A stretch of DNA of 26,322 bases, from positions 1 to 26,322 of IMG/VR virus record IMGVR_UViG_3300037228_000171; one strand, written 5' to 3'. Under the pieces are notes generated by a model, which was not told the DNA's origin, did not search any database, and worked only from the letters and a program-made list of their open reading frames with translations. Origin of the DNA: a virus. Position numbers and translations under genes: made by a program. Below are positions 6,729 through 13,449 of the stretch, in pieces. Numbering within the stretch: the first letter of the stretch is position 1; every line of letters begins with the position of its first letter.

Positions 6729-8294
6729 TCATTTTTCCTTGAGCCTCCAGACGGCGGTTTTCTTGTGTTTGTCGTCGCGGTTGATCAGTTTGAATCCGCC
6801 CGTCACCCGGTCGCGGTTGCTGCGCAGCCAGTGCCCGATGCTGTTGGCGTCGTTGGCATCTCTGCACCCGGCGGCCCCCAACGCCGCGCGCAGATCGGCG
6901 GCGACGACTCCCATCTCCCCGGTAATCTGTTTGGCGGTGAATTCGCCCGTGCCGTACAGAGCCTCGATTGCGGCGAACGCCTCTTGCAACGCATCGCCCT
7001 CGTCATCGGTCTCAGTCTCTTGAGTCTCTACCGGATCGGCCATGCCGAGCCACACCAGCGGATCACGAATGGCGTGTGCCCAGCTCTCAAACGACTCTAT
7101 GGCGCGCACGCCTTCGATCTTGGGTGCTCCCGCGACGGCATACGCCTTGATGATGGTGAGCGCGGCCACAAGTAACTCGGCCCGGTGTTCGCTGACATGA
7201 TCCTTGAGATTCGCGATCCTGAACGTGCGGCCACGGGCTGATTCGGCGTTGATATCCAGTCGGCACACCAGAGCGCGCCGCGCCAGATCCCCGCATGGCG
7301 TGATGTTGTTGCCGGTCACGCTCACCAGCAGAGTGTTCACCAGACTGGTGCTGTCGCTCTCGCCGAGCTTGCGGTCGCCATAGACTGACGCGGTGGCGAA
7401 GGCGCAGAGAACCGATGATCTAAATTTGGCGCCGTTGGGCACGTTGTCGATCAGTAGACTCGCATCCCCCGCCAGAAGCGATCCGAGCAAAACCTTGCGC
7501 CGTTCCTCTTCCTGCGAAGCATACGGCCGCACTGCCGGCAAGTTGCCGGTGGCGATCAGGCTCGCCACTTCACATAGCAGAGTCTTGCCGTGCGCCGCAC
7601 TGGGCGCGCTGTAGACCAGCACCGGGCTTGTCGGCAACGTCGCGCGCACCACTGCGGTAAGAATATGCGCGATGAACACACTTTCGGCCGCCGATGTCTT
7701 GGCGAACGGGAACTCATCGAACGGCGCGCGCAATACGTTGAGCGCCGCTTGCGCGTGCTCTTTTGTAGGCGACTGCGGTATCGGTGGGAATGCTTGCGAC
7801 GGCTCGTAATAGATTCCTGTCGCTGCGTCATAGCCTGCCGTCTCGCACACGCTAAAATCTGGACGCAGAAACGGTGCTCGTGCAATGGCGGTCAATGGCC
7901 GCCAGTGTCTTGACTCGGCCACGTTGGCGATGTTCGTGGCCAGACTTGTCGGACAGTCCATGCCGAACCATTTTTTGCCGCGAGCATCGTATCGTTGGAA
8001 GCGTGCGCGGCGTGTCAGCTCGCGGCGCAGATAGTCCACGTTCACGGCCACCATCACCGACTGGCAATCGTGGCGCACGATCCCCAGTGCTTTGGGCAGC
8101 TCCACTGCTTTGCCCAGTCGCACCAGTGCGCCGCCGCGCAGATACACATCGGGTGCCATGACGGCCTCGGCGGCGTCTGCACTATTGTGCAGCTGCCCGG
8201 CCCGAATACGAATCACAGGCAGCTCATCATCCGCATACGCATCGTCGGGCGTGCGCTCGAAGTCATCCGCGCCGATGTCTGGCTTGGTGCTCAT
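6729..8294 (-). CDS. Phage/mobile-element replication ATPase (AAA+, primase-helicase-like)
   Basis: The 521-aa protein has a central AAA+ core. Walker A-like YSAPSAAHGKTLL lies at about 228-240 (GKT 236-238), Walker B ASLLIDN at 278-284, a sensor-1-like segment LLVSVTGNN at 322-330 and an arginine-finger-like LARRALVCRLD at 337-347. The TGNN...GDLARR...RLD pattern is typical of ATPases in phage and plasmid replication proteins that follow a primase domain. No catalytic primase motif is obvious in the N-terminal 190 residues. The C-terminal 100 residues look like a winged-helix domain. The ATG at 8294 overlaps the previous stop. The likely role is helicase loading or unwinding at the element's origin. 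Confidence 0.78.
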   Translation of the reverse strand: MSTKPDIGADDFERTPDDAYADDELPVIRIRAGQLHNSADAAEAVMAPDVYLRGGALVRLGKAVELPKALGIVRHDCQSVMVAVNVDYLRRELTRRARFQRYDARGKKWFGMDCPTSLATNIANVAESRHWRPLTAIARAPFLRPDFSVCETAGYDAATGIYYEPSQAFPPIPQSPTKEHAQAALNVLRAPFDEFPFAKTSAAESVFIAHILTAVVRATLPTSPVLVYSAPSAAHGKTLLCEVASLIATGNLPAVRPYASQEEERRKVLLGSLLAGDASLLIDNVPNGAKFRSSVLCAFATASVYGDRKLGESDSTSLVNTLLVSVTGNNITPCGDLARRALVCRLDINAESARGRTFRIANLKDHVSEHRAELLVAALTIIKAYAVAGAPKIEGVRAIESFESWAHAIRDPLVWLGMADPVETQETETDDEGDALQEAFAAIEALYGTGEFTAKQITGEMGVVAADLRAALGAAGCRDANDANSIGHWLRSNRDRVTGGFKLINRDDKHKKTAVWRLKEK

Positions 8295-8560
8295 GTGAAG
8301 CGCTCCAGCGCCTTGCGAATGATGGCCAGACGCCCGGTGGCGGCGTCCACGGCCACATCGGACAGGCCGGCGTGATCGAGCAGCGTTTGTAAGTCAACTA
8401 CGGCAACCAGGGCGGCTCGGACGGCTGCGGCATCGCCGCGCCAATACTCGATCACGCGTACCAGCGGCGCCCGGGATGCACGCAGCAAGGTTTCACGTGC
8501 CCAGCGCTGCAGGGCGCTCTCGCGCTCAGGCCGCGTGCTCACTTGTGCAGTGGCGCTCAT
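8291..8560 (-). CDS. Hypothetical 89-aa protein between methyltransferase and ATPase
   Basis: Both ends overlap neighbouring genes as ATGA, so translation is probably coupled to the methyltransferase and the ATPase. The protein is basic at the N-terminus (ALQRWARETLLRASRAPLV) and then forms Ala/Val/Leu-rich helices. It has no predicted membrane segment and no recognisable domain. Tight linkage to replication genes suggests an accessory role. Confidence 0.6.
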   Translation of the reverse strand: MSATAQVSTRPERESALQRWARETLLRASRAPLVRVIEYWRGDAAAVRAALVAVVDLQTLLDHAGLSDVAVDAATGRLAIIRKALERFT

Positions 8561-9534
8561 GCTGCGGCGTCCACCGTGCGCAGGATGGCCCCGAATGCCT
8601 GGAATACCTTGTGAAACTCAGCAGTGCGCGCGCCAAAGTAAAAAAAAGTCTGACCCTGAAGCGGTCCCGACATGGCGCCGTCTGGACTGACAAAATTTAT
8701 TCGCCCGCGTGGGAAGCACAGCAACGCGGCGGCCGTCATGGCACAGTGAAACCACGCGGTATCGCTCGAATTGTTGGTCAGCAGGACTGCTTGCGAGACG
8801 CCCCCGGCCGCGTGCTCGGCGATCAGCTTCTCGATGAACTGGCCGATCAGCGGCTGTGAGTATGGCGGGTTGAGCCACACGTTACCGTGCCATGGGTGGG
8901 CCAGCCCGTCGTCGCTGGCGGCGTAGAAGCGCGTCGCGCGTACCGTTACGTTCGCCTGCGCGGTGCTCGCAGGATCAAGGTCGATGCTGCCCATCACCTC
9001 TCGCGCCGCATCAAGATATTGTGGCGGCGTATACCATTCGCAATCACCTGTGCCGCGAGCCAGATGCGGGGTCGAACGTTCACCCGGGTAGACCCTGCCG
9101 TCGCTGGTCTGGCGCGAGCATTGGGGAATCGCGCCAATGCCCTCTAACTCATGGCGCACGACGCCCACGACCTTGTGATCCGTCCCGAGCCCGTCAGCGA
9201 TCTGCCTGTCGCTCACCTGCGGAGTCTCGCGCAGCTGGCTGGCGATGAGTGCGCGGCGCTGCTCCTGGTTCAAATGACGGCGCGCCAGATTGAGCTTGCG
9301 TGCATGCAGGAGCTTGTCGGCTTCGGACAGCCCCCGGCGCACCACGCGCGGCCATTCAGAAATATTAAGCTCGCGGCAGATCGCCACTCTGTGGTGGCCG
9401 TCCAAGATCTCGCCAGCGTCGTCGTACTCGACCGGGATCATCACGCCGCGCTCGGCAATGTCGGCCCGCAAGTCCGCATACTCATCCGCCGTCAGTGCCG
9501 GCAGCGGTTGGTACCGGTTCACAGCGGCGCTCAT
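8557..9534 (-). CDS. ParB-like domain fused to phage DNA N6-adenine methyltransferase
   Basis: The N-terminal part (about residues 5-130) is ParB/Srx-like. It has LRADIAERGVMIPVEYDDAG, then EILDGHHRVAICREL, the expected 'DGhHR' core, followed by an HTH segment (DRQIADGLGTDHKVVGVVRH). The C-terminal part is a phage Dam-type methyltransferase: EWYTPPQYLDAA (166-177), SIDLDPAS (183-190) and the catalytic NPPY in NVWLNPPYS (about 218-226). The enzyme would transfer a methyl group from S-adenosylmethionine to adenine N6, with the ParB part giving DNA or nucleotide binding. ParB-methyltransferase fusions are known in phages. I chose ATG 9534 because it overlaps a 21-codon upstream ORF; ATG 9540 is the alternative. 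The target site is unknown. Confidence 0.85.
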   Translation of the reverse strand: MSAAVNRYQPLPALTADEYADLRADIAERGVMIPVEYDDAGEILDGHHRVAICRELNISEWPRVVRRGLSEADKLLHARKLNLARRHLNQEQRRALIASQLRETPQVSDRQIADGLGTDHKVVGVVRHELEGIGAIPQCSRQTSDGRVYPGERSTPHLARGTGDCEWYTPPQYLDAAREVMGSIDLDPASTAQANVTVRATRFYAASDDGLAHPWHGNVWLNPPYSQPLIGQFIEKLIAEHAAGGVSQAVLLTNNSSDTAWFHCAMTAAALLCFPRGRINFVSPDGAMSGPLQGQTFFYFGARTAEFHKVFQAFGAILRTVDAAA

Positions 9535-9596
9535 GACCATGCCCCGGTGGCTGGAAGTTGCGCCGGGCGTCGGTCGCGGTAAAATTGCGCACTCAC
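9531..9596 (-). CDS. Possible 21-aa leader ORF coupled to the methyltransferase gene
   Basis: A GTG at 9596 opens a 21-codon frame (VSAQFYRDRRPAQLPATGAW plus Ser) whose TGA overlaps the methyltransferase ATG at 9534. The geometry matches the coupling used by the rest of the operon, and it lies just downstream of a strong hairpin. No good ribosome binding site is visible. It could be a translated leader that controls methyltransferase synthesis, or chance. Confidence 0.25.
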   Translation of the reverse strand: MSAQFYRDRRPAQLPATGAWS

Positions 9597-9608
9597 GTTC
9601 GCGTTCTA

Positions 9609-9640
9609 GCGCCCGGTTCCGATGCCAGTCGGCCGGGCGC
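9609..9640 (-). promoter_or_regulatory. Strong hairpin between AlpA-like and methyltransferase genes
   Basis: GCGCCCGG (9609-9616) pairs with CCGGGCGC (9633-9640), and inside it CCGA (9619-9622) pairs with TCGG (9629-9632). This gives a 12-base-pair stem with a two-base bulge and a six-base loop. No T-run follows on the minus strand, so it is probably not a simple terminator. It may be an RNA processing, stability or attenuation element separating the regulator from the rest of the operon. Confidence 0.45.
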
Positions 9641-9658
9641 GTTCATGTGTACTCATGG

Positions 9659-9901
9659 TTACGCCGTGGCCACTGCCTTGGAACGGTAGCCGGGGCGGCG
9701 TACCTTCGGCGCTGTGTCACCCATGGCCGCCAGATTGCGGTCCAGCACTGCAACGGCAGTAGCCGTCCACCTCACGCGCGACTGAGCCAGATTGCCGAAC
9801 TTGATCGGCGGCGGCAGTAGCCCGGCAGCTACCCAGTGATCAATGGTCTTCGGCGTGACGCCTTTGTCGGCGGCGATCTGCTGTTTACTGATGAGTTTCA
9901 C
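9659..9901 (-). CDS. AlpA-like/MerR-type HTH regulator
   Basis: The 80-aa protein begins MKLISKQQIAADKGVTPKTI, and the segment through DHWVAAGLLPPPIKFGN looks like the winged HTH of AlpA or excisionase proteins, which select genes for prophage excision or replication. The length is typical of the family. The start is GTG at 9901, with only a weak GGTG-type ribosome binding site. A hairpin follows the gene, so it may mark a regulatory break in the operon. Confidence 0.7.
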   Translation of the reverse strand: MKLISKQQIAADKGVTPKTIDHWVAAGLLPPPIKFGNLAQSRVRWTATAVAVLDRNLAAMGDTAPKVRRPGYRSKAVATA

Positions 9902-9998
9902 TTGTGTGCACCACGATGGCTAATTGGTGCGCATAGGTTCCCGCTGACGTTGCACTGAGAGCATTTTTTGCAATCGCGTGCGGTGTCGTGTTAGTCAC
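9885..9998 (-). CDS. Possible 37-aa ORF upstream of the AlpA-like gene
   Basis: The GTG at 9998 overlaps the stop of the 54-aa gene as GTGA. The frame (VTNTTPHAIAKNALSATSAG at the start) ends inside the first codons of the AlpA-like gene. Such coupling is the rule in this operon, but the product is short and unlike any family I know. It could instead be the untranslated leader of the AlpA-like gene. Confidence 0.3.
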   Translation of the reverse strand: MTNTTPHAIAKNALSATSAGTYAHQLAIVVHTSETHQ

Positions 9999-10159
9999 CG
10001 CGACCGGCGCCGCCGTGCCGCTGCCCGCCTGATCACCCGGGCCGATCTATACTTGCGAACCATGGCATCGAGCGCACGGCGCAGCTCGCGATCAATCCTG
10101 CGCATCCCCAGACGCAGGGCATCGCGGCCATCCTTCATGATGTCAGTGGCGTCGGTCAC
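9995..10159 (-). CDS. Hypothetical 54-aa basic protein
   Basis: The chosen GTG at 10159 overlaps the end of the DUF3102-like gene by 17 bases. ATG 10138 is an alternative. The product has a helical middle (DALRLGMRRIDRELRRALDA) and a very basic C-terminus (RRAAARRRRSR), suggesting nucleic-acid binding. The larger open frame upstream to 10321 is antisense-like and was not used. The function is unknown. Confidence 0.4.
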   Translation of the reverse strand: MTDATDIMKDGRDALRLGMRRIDRELRRALDAMVRKYRSARVIRRAAARRRRSR

Positions 10160-10859
10160 TGGTGGAGTCCGCCACCTCCCGGATCCCGGACGTGCCGGAT
10201 ACAGGCGGCGTGCTGACACGCAACCCATCGACGATTGCCCGCAGCTCGGCGGCTGTGAAGCGCTCACGCGCGGCGGCGACGAAGCCCTCAACTGTAAATA
10301 GCCGTTCGGCCTCTTCCTCAAGGCGCGCTTTAATCTCGTCCTCGCGTAGGTCCTGCAGCGTCCGTTTGACGCTGTTAATTGCTCTGCTGACTAGCCGGTC
10401 GAACTTCGTTTTGGCCGGTTCGGCTAGCTGGTCGCGGCACTCGGTTATGACTGCACTCGCAGCCTCGGGGATTGCTTTTGCGTTCTCGACAATCTTCAAA
10501 TACGCAGCAGTTGCGCTTTTGGCCGCCGCGATCGCCGCCAGCATGCCGCGAAAAGTCAATAGGTCGAACTCGTCGGCTCGCTCTGGATGGGCCAAAGCGT
10601 ACTTGGCGATCCGCATGTATACCTGTGCGGTTCGTTCGGATAACGAGCAGTTGGTTGCGAGCCACTGCAGCCAGCGGCCGTGCTTCTTCAGCTTCTGCTT
10701 AGCTTGCAGCAGCAGTTCCCCGGCGGCACGCGCCCGACGCGCGACCAAGCCAGCGTGCTCGCGCACTGCGTCATGTTCGGCCTTGATCCGAGCGGCCAGA
10801 GCATCGAGTGACAGAGCTTCCTCGTCAGGTGCCGTCGGCGCGACAATGACGGCGCTCAC
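10143..10859 (-). CDS. DUF3102-type protein
   Basis: The GTG at 10859 overlaps the stop of the preceding HTH gene as GTGA, giving 238 residues. The N-terminal half has the DUF3102 pattern: IKAEHDAVREHAGLVARRAR, then GELLLQAKQKLKKHGRWLQW and LSERTAQVYMRIAKYA. This family is common in phages and plasmids and is thought to bind DNA through its HTH-like helices. The C-terminal half is a long charged helix region (about 130-215), followed by a polar tail. Its place just after the first gene of the operon fits a regulatory or replication role. Confidence 0.7.
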   Translation of the reverse strand: MSAVIVAPTAPDEEALSLDALAARIKAEHDAVREHAGLVARRARAAGELLLQAKQKLKKHGRWLQWLATNCSLSERTAQVYMRIAKYALAHPERADEFDLLTFRGMLAAIAAAKSATAAYLKIVENAKAIPEAASAVITECRDQLAEPAKTKFDRLVSRAINSVKRTLQDLREDEIKARLEEEAERLFTVEGFVAAARERFTAAELRAIVDGLRVSTPPVSGTSGIREVADSTSDRRH

Positions 10860-11092
10860 GATGCACCGCCAGCGCGCTTGGGCGGCTGGGCCAGTCGCGC
10901 CAGCTCTCGGCCCGGCACATACACGCGCCTGCCGTCCTTGATTATTTTGAGCTTCTTGTCCTTGATGAGCCGGTGGACCCAAGCACGGCAACAGCGCAAG
11001 TACGCTGCCGACTCTGGCATTGAGTAACGCTGATTTTTATCAATTGCAGCGAGCCCGGCTTGGGGCGCTGCGGCCTTCGATGGTTTCGACAC
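10856..11092 (-). CDS. Excisionase-like HTH protein, first gene of the leftward operon
   Basis: I chose the GTG at 11092, which has GGAG six bases upstream. The annotatable alternative is TTG 11104. The protein has a lysine/alanine N-terminus and then a HTH_17-like domain: RYSMPESAAYLRCCRAWVHR, LIKDKKLKIIKDGRRVYVPG. Such small winged-HTH proteins act as excisionases or operon regulators. A related sequence is encoded at 13450-13680 (shared QRYS/T.PE, LK.I.DGRR.YVPG). It opens the leftward operon and faces the integrase gene across the att region. Confidence 0.7.
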   Translation of the reverse strand: MSKPSKAAAPQAGLAAIDKNQRYSMPESAAYLRCCRAWVHRLIKDKKLKIIKDGRRVYVPGRELARLAQPPKRAGGAS

Positions 11093-11312
11093 GTCCGTCT
11101 CCAAATGTGATGACGGACACCTACCCTATAGATCAGAAAAGGCGTGTCTATCGGCACGCTGTGCCGGTTTTCTGGCCGTGAACTCTATAAGTTCCTGAAT
11201 CCGAATAAGAAAACAAGCGAGGACAAGTTACGGTCAATGTGATTCTGAGTTACCGATAACTTTCCGAAGTTCGTATTACGAACTATCTAACTAACGTAAG
11301 ATGTTGATTAGA
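11093..11312. promoter_or_regulatory. Intergenic region with the presumed leftward promoter
   Basis: No gene is seen here. The region must hold the promoter of the leftward operon. A TATAGG-like -10 on the minus strand lies at about 11126-11131, but no well-spaced -35 was found. A plus-strand hairpin with stem CGGCAC/GTGCCG (11152-11157 and 11161-11166) is followed by GTTTTC and could be a weak terminator or an operator. The base composition is more AT-rich than in the surrounding genes. Confidence 0.3.
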
Positions 11313-11356
11313 TGGCGCTCCCTACGAGATTCGAACTCGTGTTACAGCCTTGAGAG
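11313..11356 (-). repeat. tRNA-Glu(CTC) 3'-half fragment: phage attachment site
   Basis: Read on the minus strand, the 44 bases match the layout of the 3' half of tRNA-Glu: a seven-base anticodon loop CTCTCAA (anticodon CTC), stem GGCTG, variable TAAC, T-arm ACGAG-TTCGAAT-CTCGT, acceptor strand AGGGAGC, discriminator G and CCA. The segment lengths equal those of a bacterial tRNA-Glu. The 5' half (acceptor GCTCCCT, D-arm, anticodon stem CAGCC) is not upstream, so this is not a functional tRNA gene. Fragments running from the anticodon loop to the 3' end are typical attachment cores of tyrosine integrases, and an integrase gene starts 145 bases away. Confidence 0.75.
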
Positions 11357-11368
11357 TGCTCCATGATG

Positions 11369-11500
11369 TAAACAGCCGCAAATTTGAGTAAGCGTAAATC
11401 ACTGTATTTATGGACTTTATGTAAGTAACAGTAAATTGTCGTAAACTTCTGGCAGCTGCGACACTTACCTAAACTTACCTAATCCGTAAGGAATACAGCC
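11369..11500. promoter_or_regulatory. GTAA-type repeats before the integrase gene (possible arm sites)
   Basis: This AT-rich stretch between the tRNA fragment and the integrase start contains many GTAA/TTAC motifs on both strands, including GTAAGCGTAAATC, GTAAGTAACAGTAAATT and GTAAACTT. It also holds a perfect tandem repeat ACTTACCTAA at 11463-11472 and 11473-11482. Integrase arm-type sites and excisionase sites usually lie in this position. AAGGA before the GTG at 11501 is the integrase ribosome binding site. Confidence 0.45.
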
Positions 11501-12709
11501 GTGCAAAAAACTGTACGCCTCGACACCCGAGAGCAGCGCAAGCGCCTGCCGTCGCGGCACGATCCCTACTACGTCGACGTGGCCAAAGGCGTGGCCATTG
11601 GCTATCGCAAGGGCGTGACCGCCGCAACCTGGTCGCTGCGCCGATATAACGGCTCGAGGTATCACAAGCGCGAGATCGGCCACGCGGACGATGACCAGCC
11701 TGCCGACGGAGTGCGTGTGCTTTCCTGGCCGGATGTCGTGAAGCTCGCTGTTGTCGAGCCCGCTCGGGCTGACGCCTACGCAGCGAAGTATTCGGTGAAA
11801 CAGTGCGCCGCCGACTATTTCGCGCACCGGCGCGCGCGCAGCCGCAGTGCAGAGTCGATTGCTATCGATGACGGCAAGGTCAAGTCGTTCGTTGAGAAAT
11901 TCGGCGCCGATCAGGTTTCATCCCTGACGACCAGCGACCTGCAGGCCTGGCGCGATCAATTGGTAGTCCAGCCTGCAGCCGATGCCACCGAGGCAGAGCG
12001 CAGGGACTCACTGCGCGCCTCCCAGGGCACCGCTAACCGCACTTGGTCGATTGTCCGCGCGGCCCTCAATCACGCATTCCGGAGCGGCCGCGTGGACAAC
12101 GATCTGGCCTGGCGGCGTATCCAACCATTCCAGGACGTTGATGAGGCGCGCCGGCGGTTTCTGTCGGTTGCTGAAGCCAACAGGCTGCTCGGAGCCTGCC
12201 ACGGGCAGTTCCGCGATCTGGTGCAGGCGGCGCTGCTCACTGGCCTGCGCCCCGGCGAGCTCGCGCGGCTCACGGTCGGGCAGTTCCAGAAGACGCGCCT
12301 CGAAGTGTCAGCGGGCAAGAGCGGTAAGAGCCGATTCGTGCCGCTCACTTCGCAGGGCGTCGCACACTTCAAAAGACTGGCCAGGAAGGGCGCACCGTCG
12401 AGCCTGATGCTCCCGAGCCCAAACGGGAGCGCCTGGTCTCGAATGCAGGTAGCGCGCGCTATGCGTGAGGCCACCGCCGCGGCCGAGCTCGACACCCCTG
12501 CCGTGTTCTATGACCTGCGGCGCTCCTACGGCTCGCTGCTCGCAAATGCCCAAGCCTCAGACGCCACGATCGCGCACGCGCTCGGGCACGCCGATACGCG
12601 CATGACCCGCCGGCACTATGCACACCTGCTAGACAGCGTGGTCGCGACCGAGCTGCAGGCGAAGCTGCCAACGTTCAGGGCGCGCGCCTCGCGCAAGGCG
12701 GCGACATGA
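11501..12709 (+). CDS. int: Tyrosine-type phage integrase
   Basis: The 402-aa enzyme integrates and excises the element by strand exchange at the att site. It has an N-terminal arm-binding region (about 1-100), a core-binding SAM-like domain (about 100-205) and a catalytic domain. Catalytic residues are R250 (TGLRPGE), K273 or K276 (AGKSGKSR), R340 (YDLRRSYGS), H363 (LGHADTRMT) and the nucleophile Y373 (RRHYAHL). The usual first histidine of HxxR is Y337, a substitution that seems tolerated in some integrases. The GTG start has AAGGA eight bases upstream. It reads away from the adjacent tRNA-Glu fragment and overlaps the next gene as ATGA. Confidence 0.93.
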   Translation: MQKTVRLDTREQRKRLPSRHDPYYVDVAKGVAIGYRKGVTAATWSLRRYNGSRYHKREIGHADDDQPADGVRVLSWPDVVKLAVVEPARADAYAAKYSVKQCAADYFAHRRARSRSAESIAIDDGKVKSFVEKFGADQVSSLTTSDLQAWRDQLVVQPAADATEAERRDSLRASQGTANRTWSIVRAALNHAFRSGRVDNDLAWRRIQPFQDVDEARRRFLSVAEANRLLGACHGQFRDLVQAALLTGLRPGELARLTVGQFQKTRLEVSAGKSGKSRFVPLTSQGVAHFKRLARKGAPSSLMLPSPNGSAWSRMQVARAMREATAAAELDTPAVFYDLRRSYGSLLANAQASDATIAHALGHADTRMTRRHYAHLLDSVVATELQAKLPTFRARASRKAAT

Positions 12710-13128
12710 ACCGGGCTCAGAATCGACAGTTCCAACTCTGCAACATCATCATGAGCCTGCAGGCGGATGGCCCGTTGGAATTGCACGTGGGCGATCGGCA
12801 TTGGCTTGCTGCCATTCTGACCAGTGCGGCCCGCGGGGAGGATATCCGCCGCGCCGTTGGATTCGTGGTGCAGCAAGGCAACACGAGGACGGAGCGGCCG
12901 TTCTGGATTGCCGCGCATTATCGTGCGCTGCGCGCGGGCAAGATCCCTCCGACCACGGCGCTGAAGGAAGTCGCGGTCGAGTGGAGAGTCGTCGGAGATA
13001 CGGTGCGCGAGTATTCCAAACATCACAGGATCGTGATCGACGAGACGATCAGACTATACGGGGCTTCAAAATTACTCTGCCTGGCCCGCTGGCGCGTCAA
13101 GATTGCGGAGAAGAAGGTGGTGTCCTAA
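12706..13128 (+). CDS. Hypothetical protein coupled to the integrase gene
   Basis: The ATG overlaps the integrase stop, so the two are cotranslated. The 140-aa protein starts MNRAQNRQFQLCNIIMSLQA and contains mixed helix and strand with no signal or membrane segment. A central RPFWIAAHYRALRAGKIPPT and a basic C-terminal third may suggest nucleic-acid binding. No family is recognised. Linkage to int could mean a role in integration control or host defence. Confidence 0.6.
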   Translation: MNRAQNRQFQLCNIIMSLQADGPLELHVGDRHWLAAILTSAARGEDIRRAVGFVVQQGNTRTERPFWIAAHYRALRAGKIPPTTALKEVAVEWRVVGDTVREYSKHHRIVIDETIRLYGASKLLCLARWRVKIAEKKVVS

Positions 13129-13129
13129 T

Positions 13130-13306
13130 TTGAAATTCACAACCGAGCGCTAAGAGCCACAAGAAGCGAAATTACTATCTATCGCTAAGGTGCTTGCGGC
13201 CGCGCTCAACGATGAAGGTATTGCTGCAGTGGCACAATTTATGCCAATCGCGCAGACCAACAACCATGAGGCGATCCACGTAGTCGTCGGCGAGAAGCCA
13301 AAATAG
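13130..13306 (+). pseudogene. Small ORF with in-frame TAA, possibly broken
   Basis: A TTG at 13130 starts LKFTTER, then TAA (13151-13153), and the same frame continues for 50 residues (EPQEAKLLSIAKVLAAALND at its start, ending HVVVGEKPK, stop TAG at 13304-13306). The downstream part looks like a real folded small protein by composition. It lies two bases after the previous stop, so the reading is either a gene broken by a nonsense mutation or a gene that starts later, for example at GTG 13190. It is antisense to the membrane-protein ORF at 13150-13425, and both cannot easily be functional. Confidence 0.4.
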
Positions 13307-13425
13307 CGGCGTTTGAGCCAAATTAGGACACTACCGAGAAGAATGCCAGCAACTGATAAGCGAAGGGGGTAGATAGTCGCTTTCTGTGCCTCCTTGTCAG
13401 GGGTTAGTCCTGCTATACCATCCAT
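13150..13425 (-). CDS. Possible small membrane protein, opposite strand
   Basis: The ATG at 13425 has a good AAGGA five bases upstream. The 91-aa product has two hydrophobic stretches, RLSVAGILLGSVLIWL (about 22-37) and TTWIASWLLVCAIGI (about 47-61), separated by a basic turn, so it could be a two-helix membrane protein. Its C-terminal half is antisense to a plausible plus-strand coding frame, and its start lies only 24 bases from the divergent HTH gene. If real, it may be a lysogeny-linked membrane protein. The evidence for translation is limited. Confidence 0.4.
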   Translation of the reverse strand: MDGIAGLTPDKEAQKATIYPLRLSVAGILLGSVLIWLKRRYFGFSPTTTWIASWLLVCAIGINCATAAIPSSLSAAASTLAIDSNFASCGS

Positions 13426-13449
13426 GACGTTCCTTTACGCGAGGGCGTC

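Noticed and set aside
10162-10941. 259-aa plus-strand ORF
   Set aside because: It is a Ser/Ala/Arg-rich shadow of the DUF3102-like gene and has no ribosome binding site.
11313-11400. Complete tRNA gene on the minus strand
   Set aside because: Only the 3' half fits. There is no matching acceptor 5' strand, D-arm or 5' anticodon stem at the proper distance.
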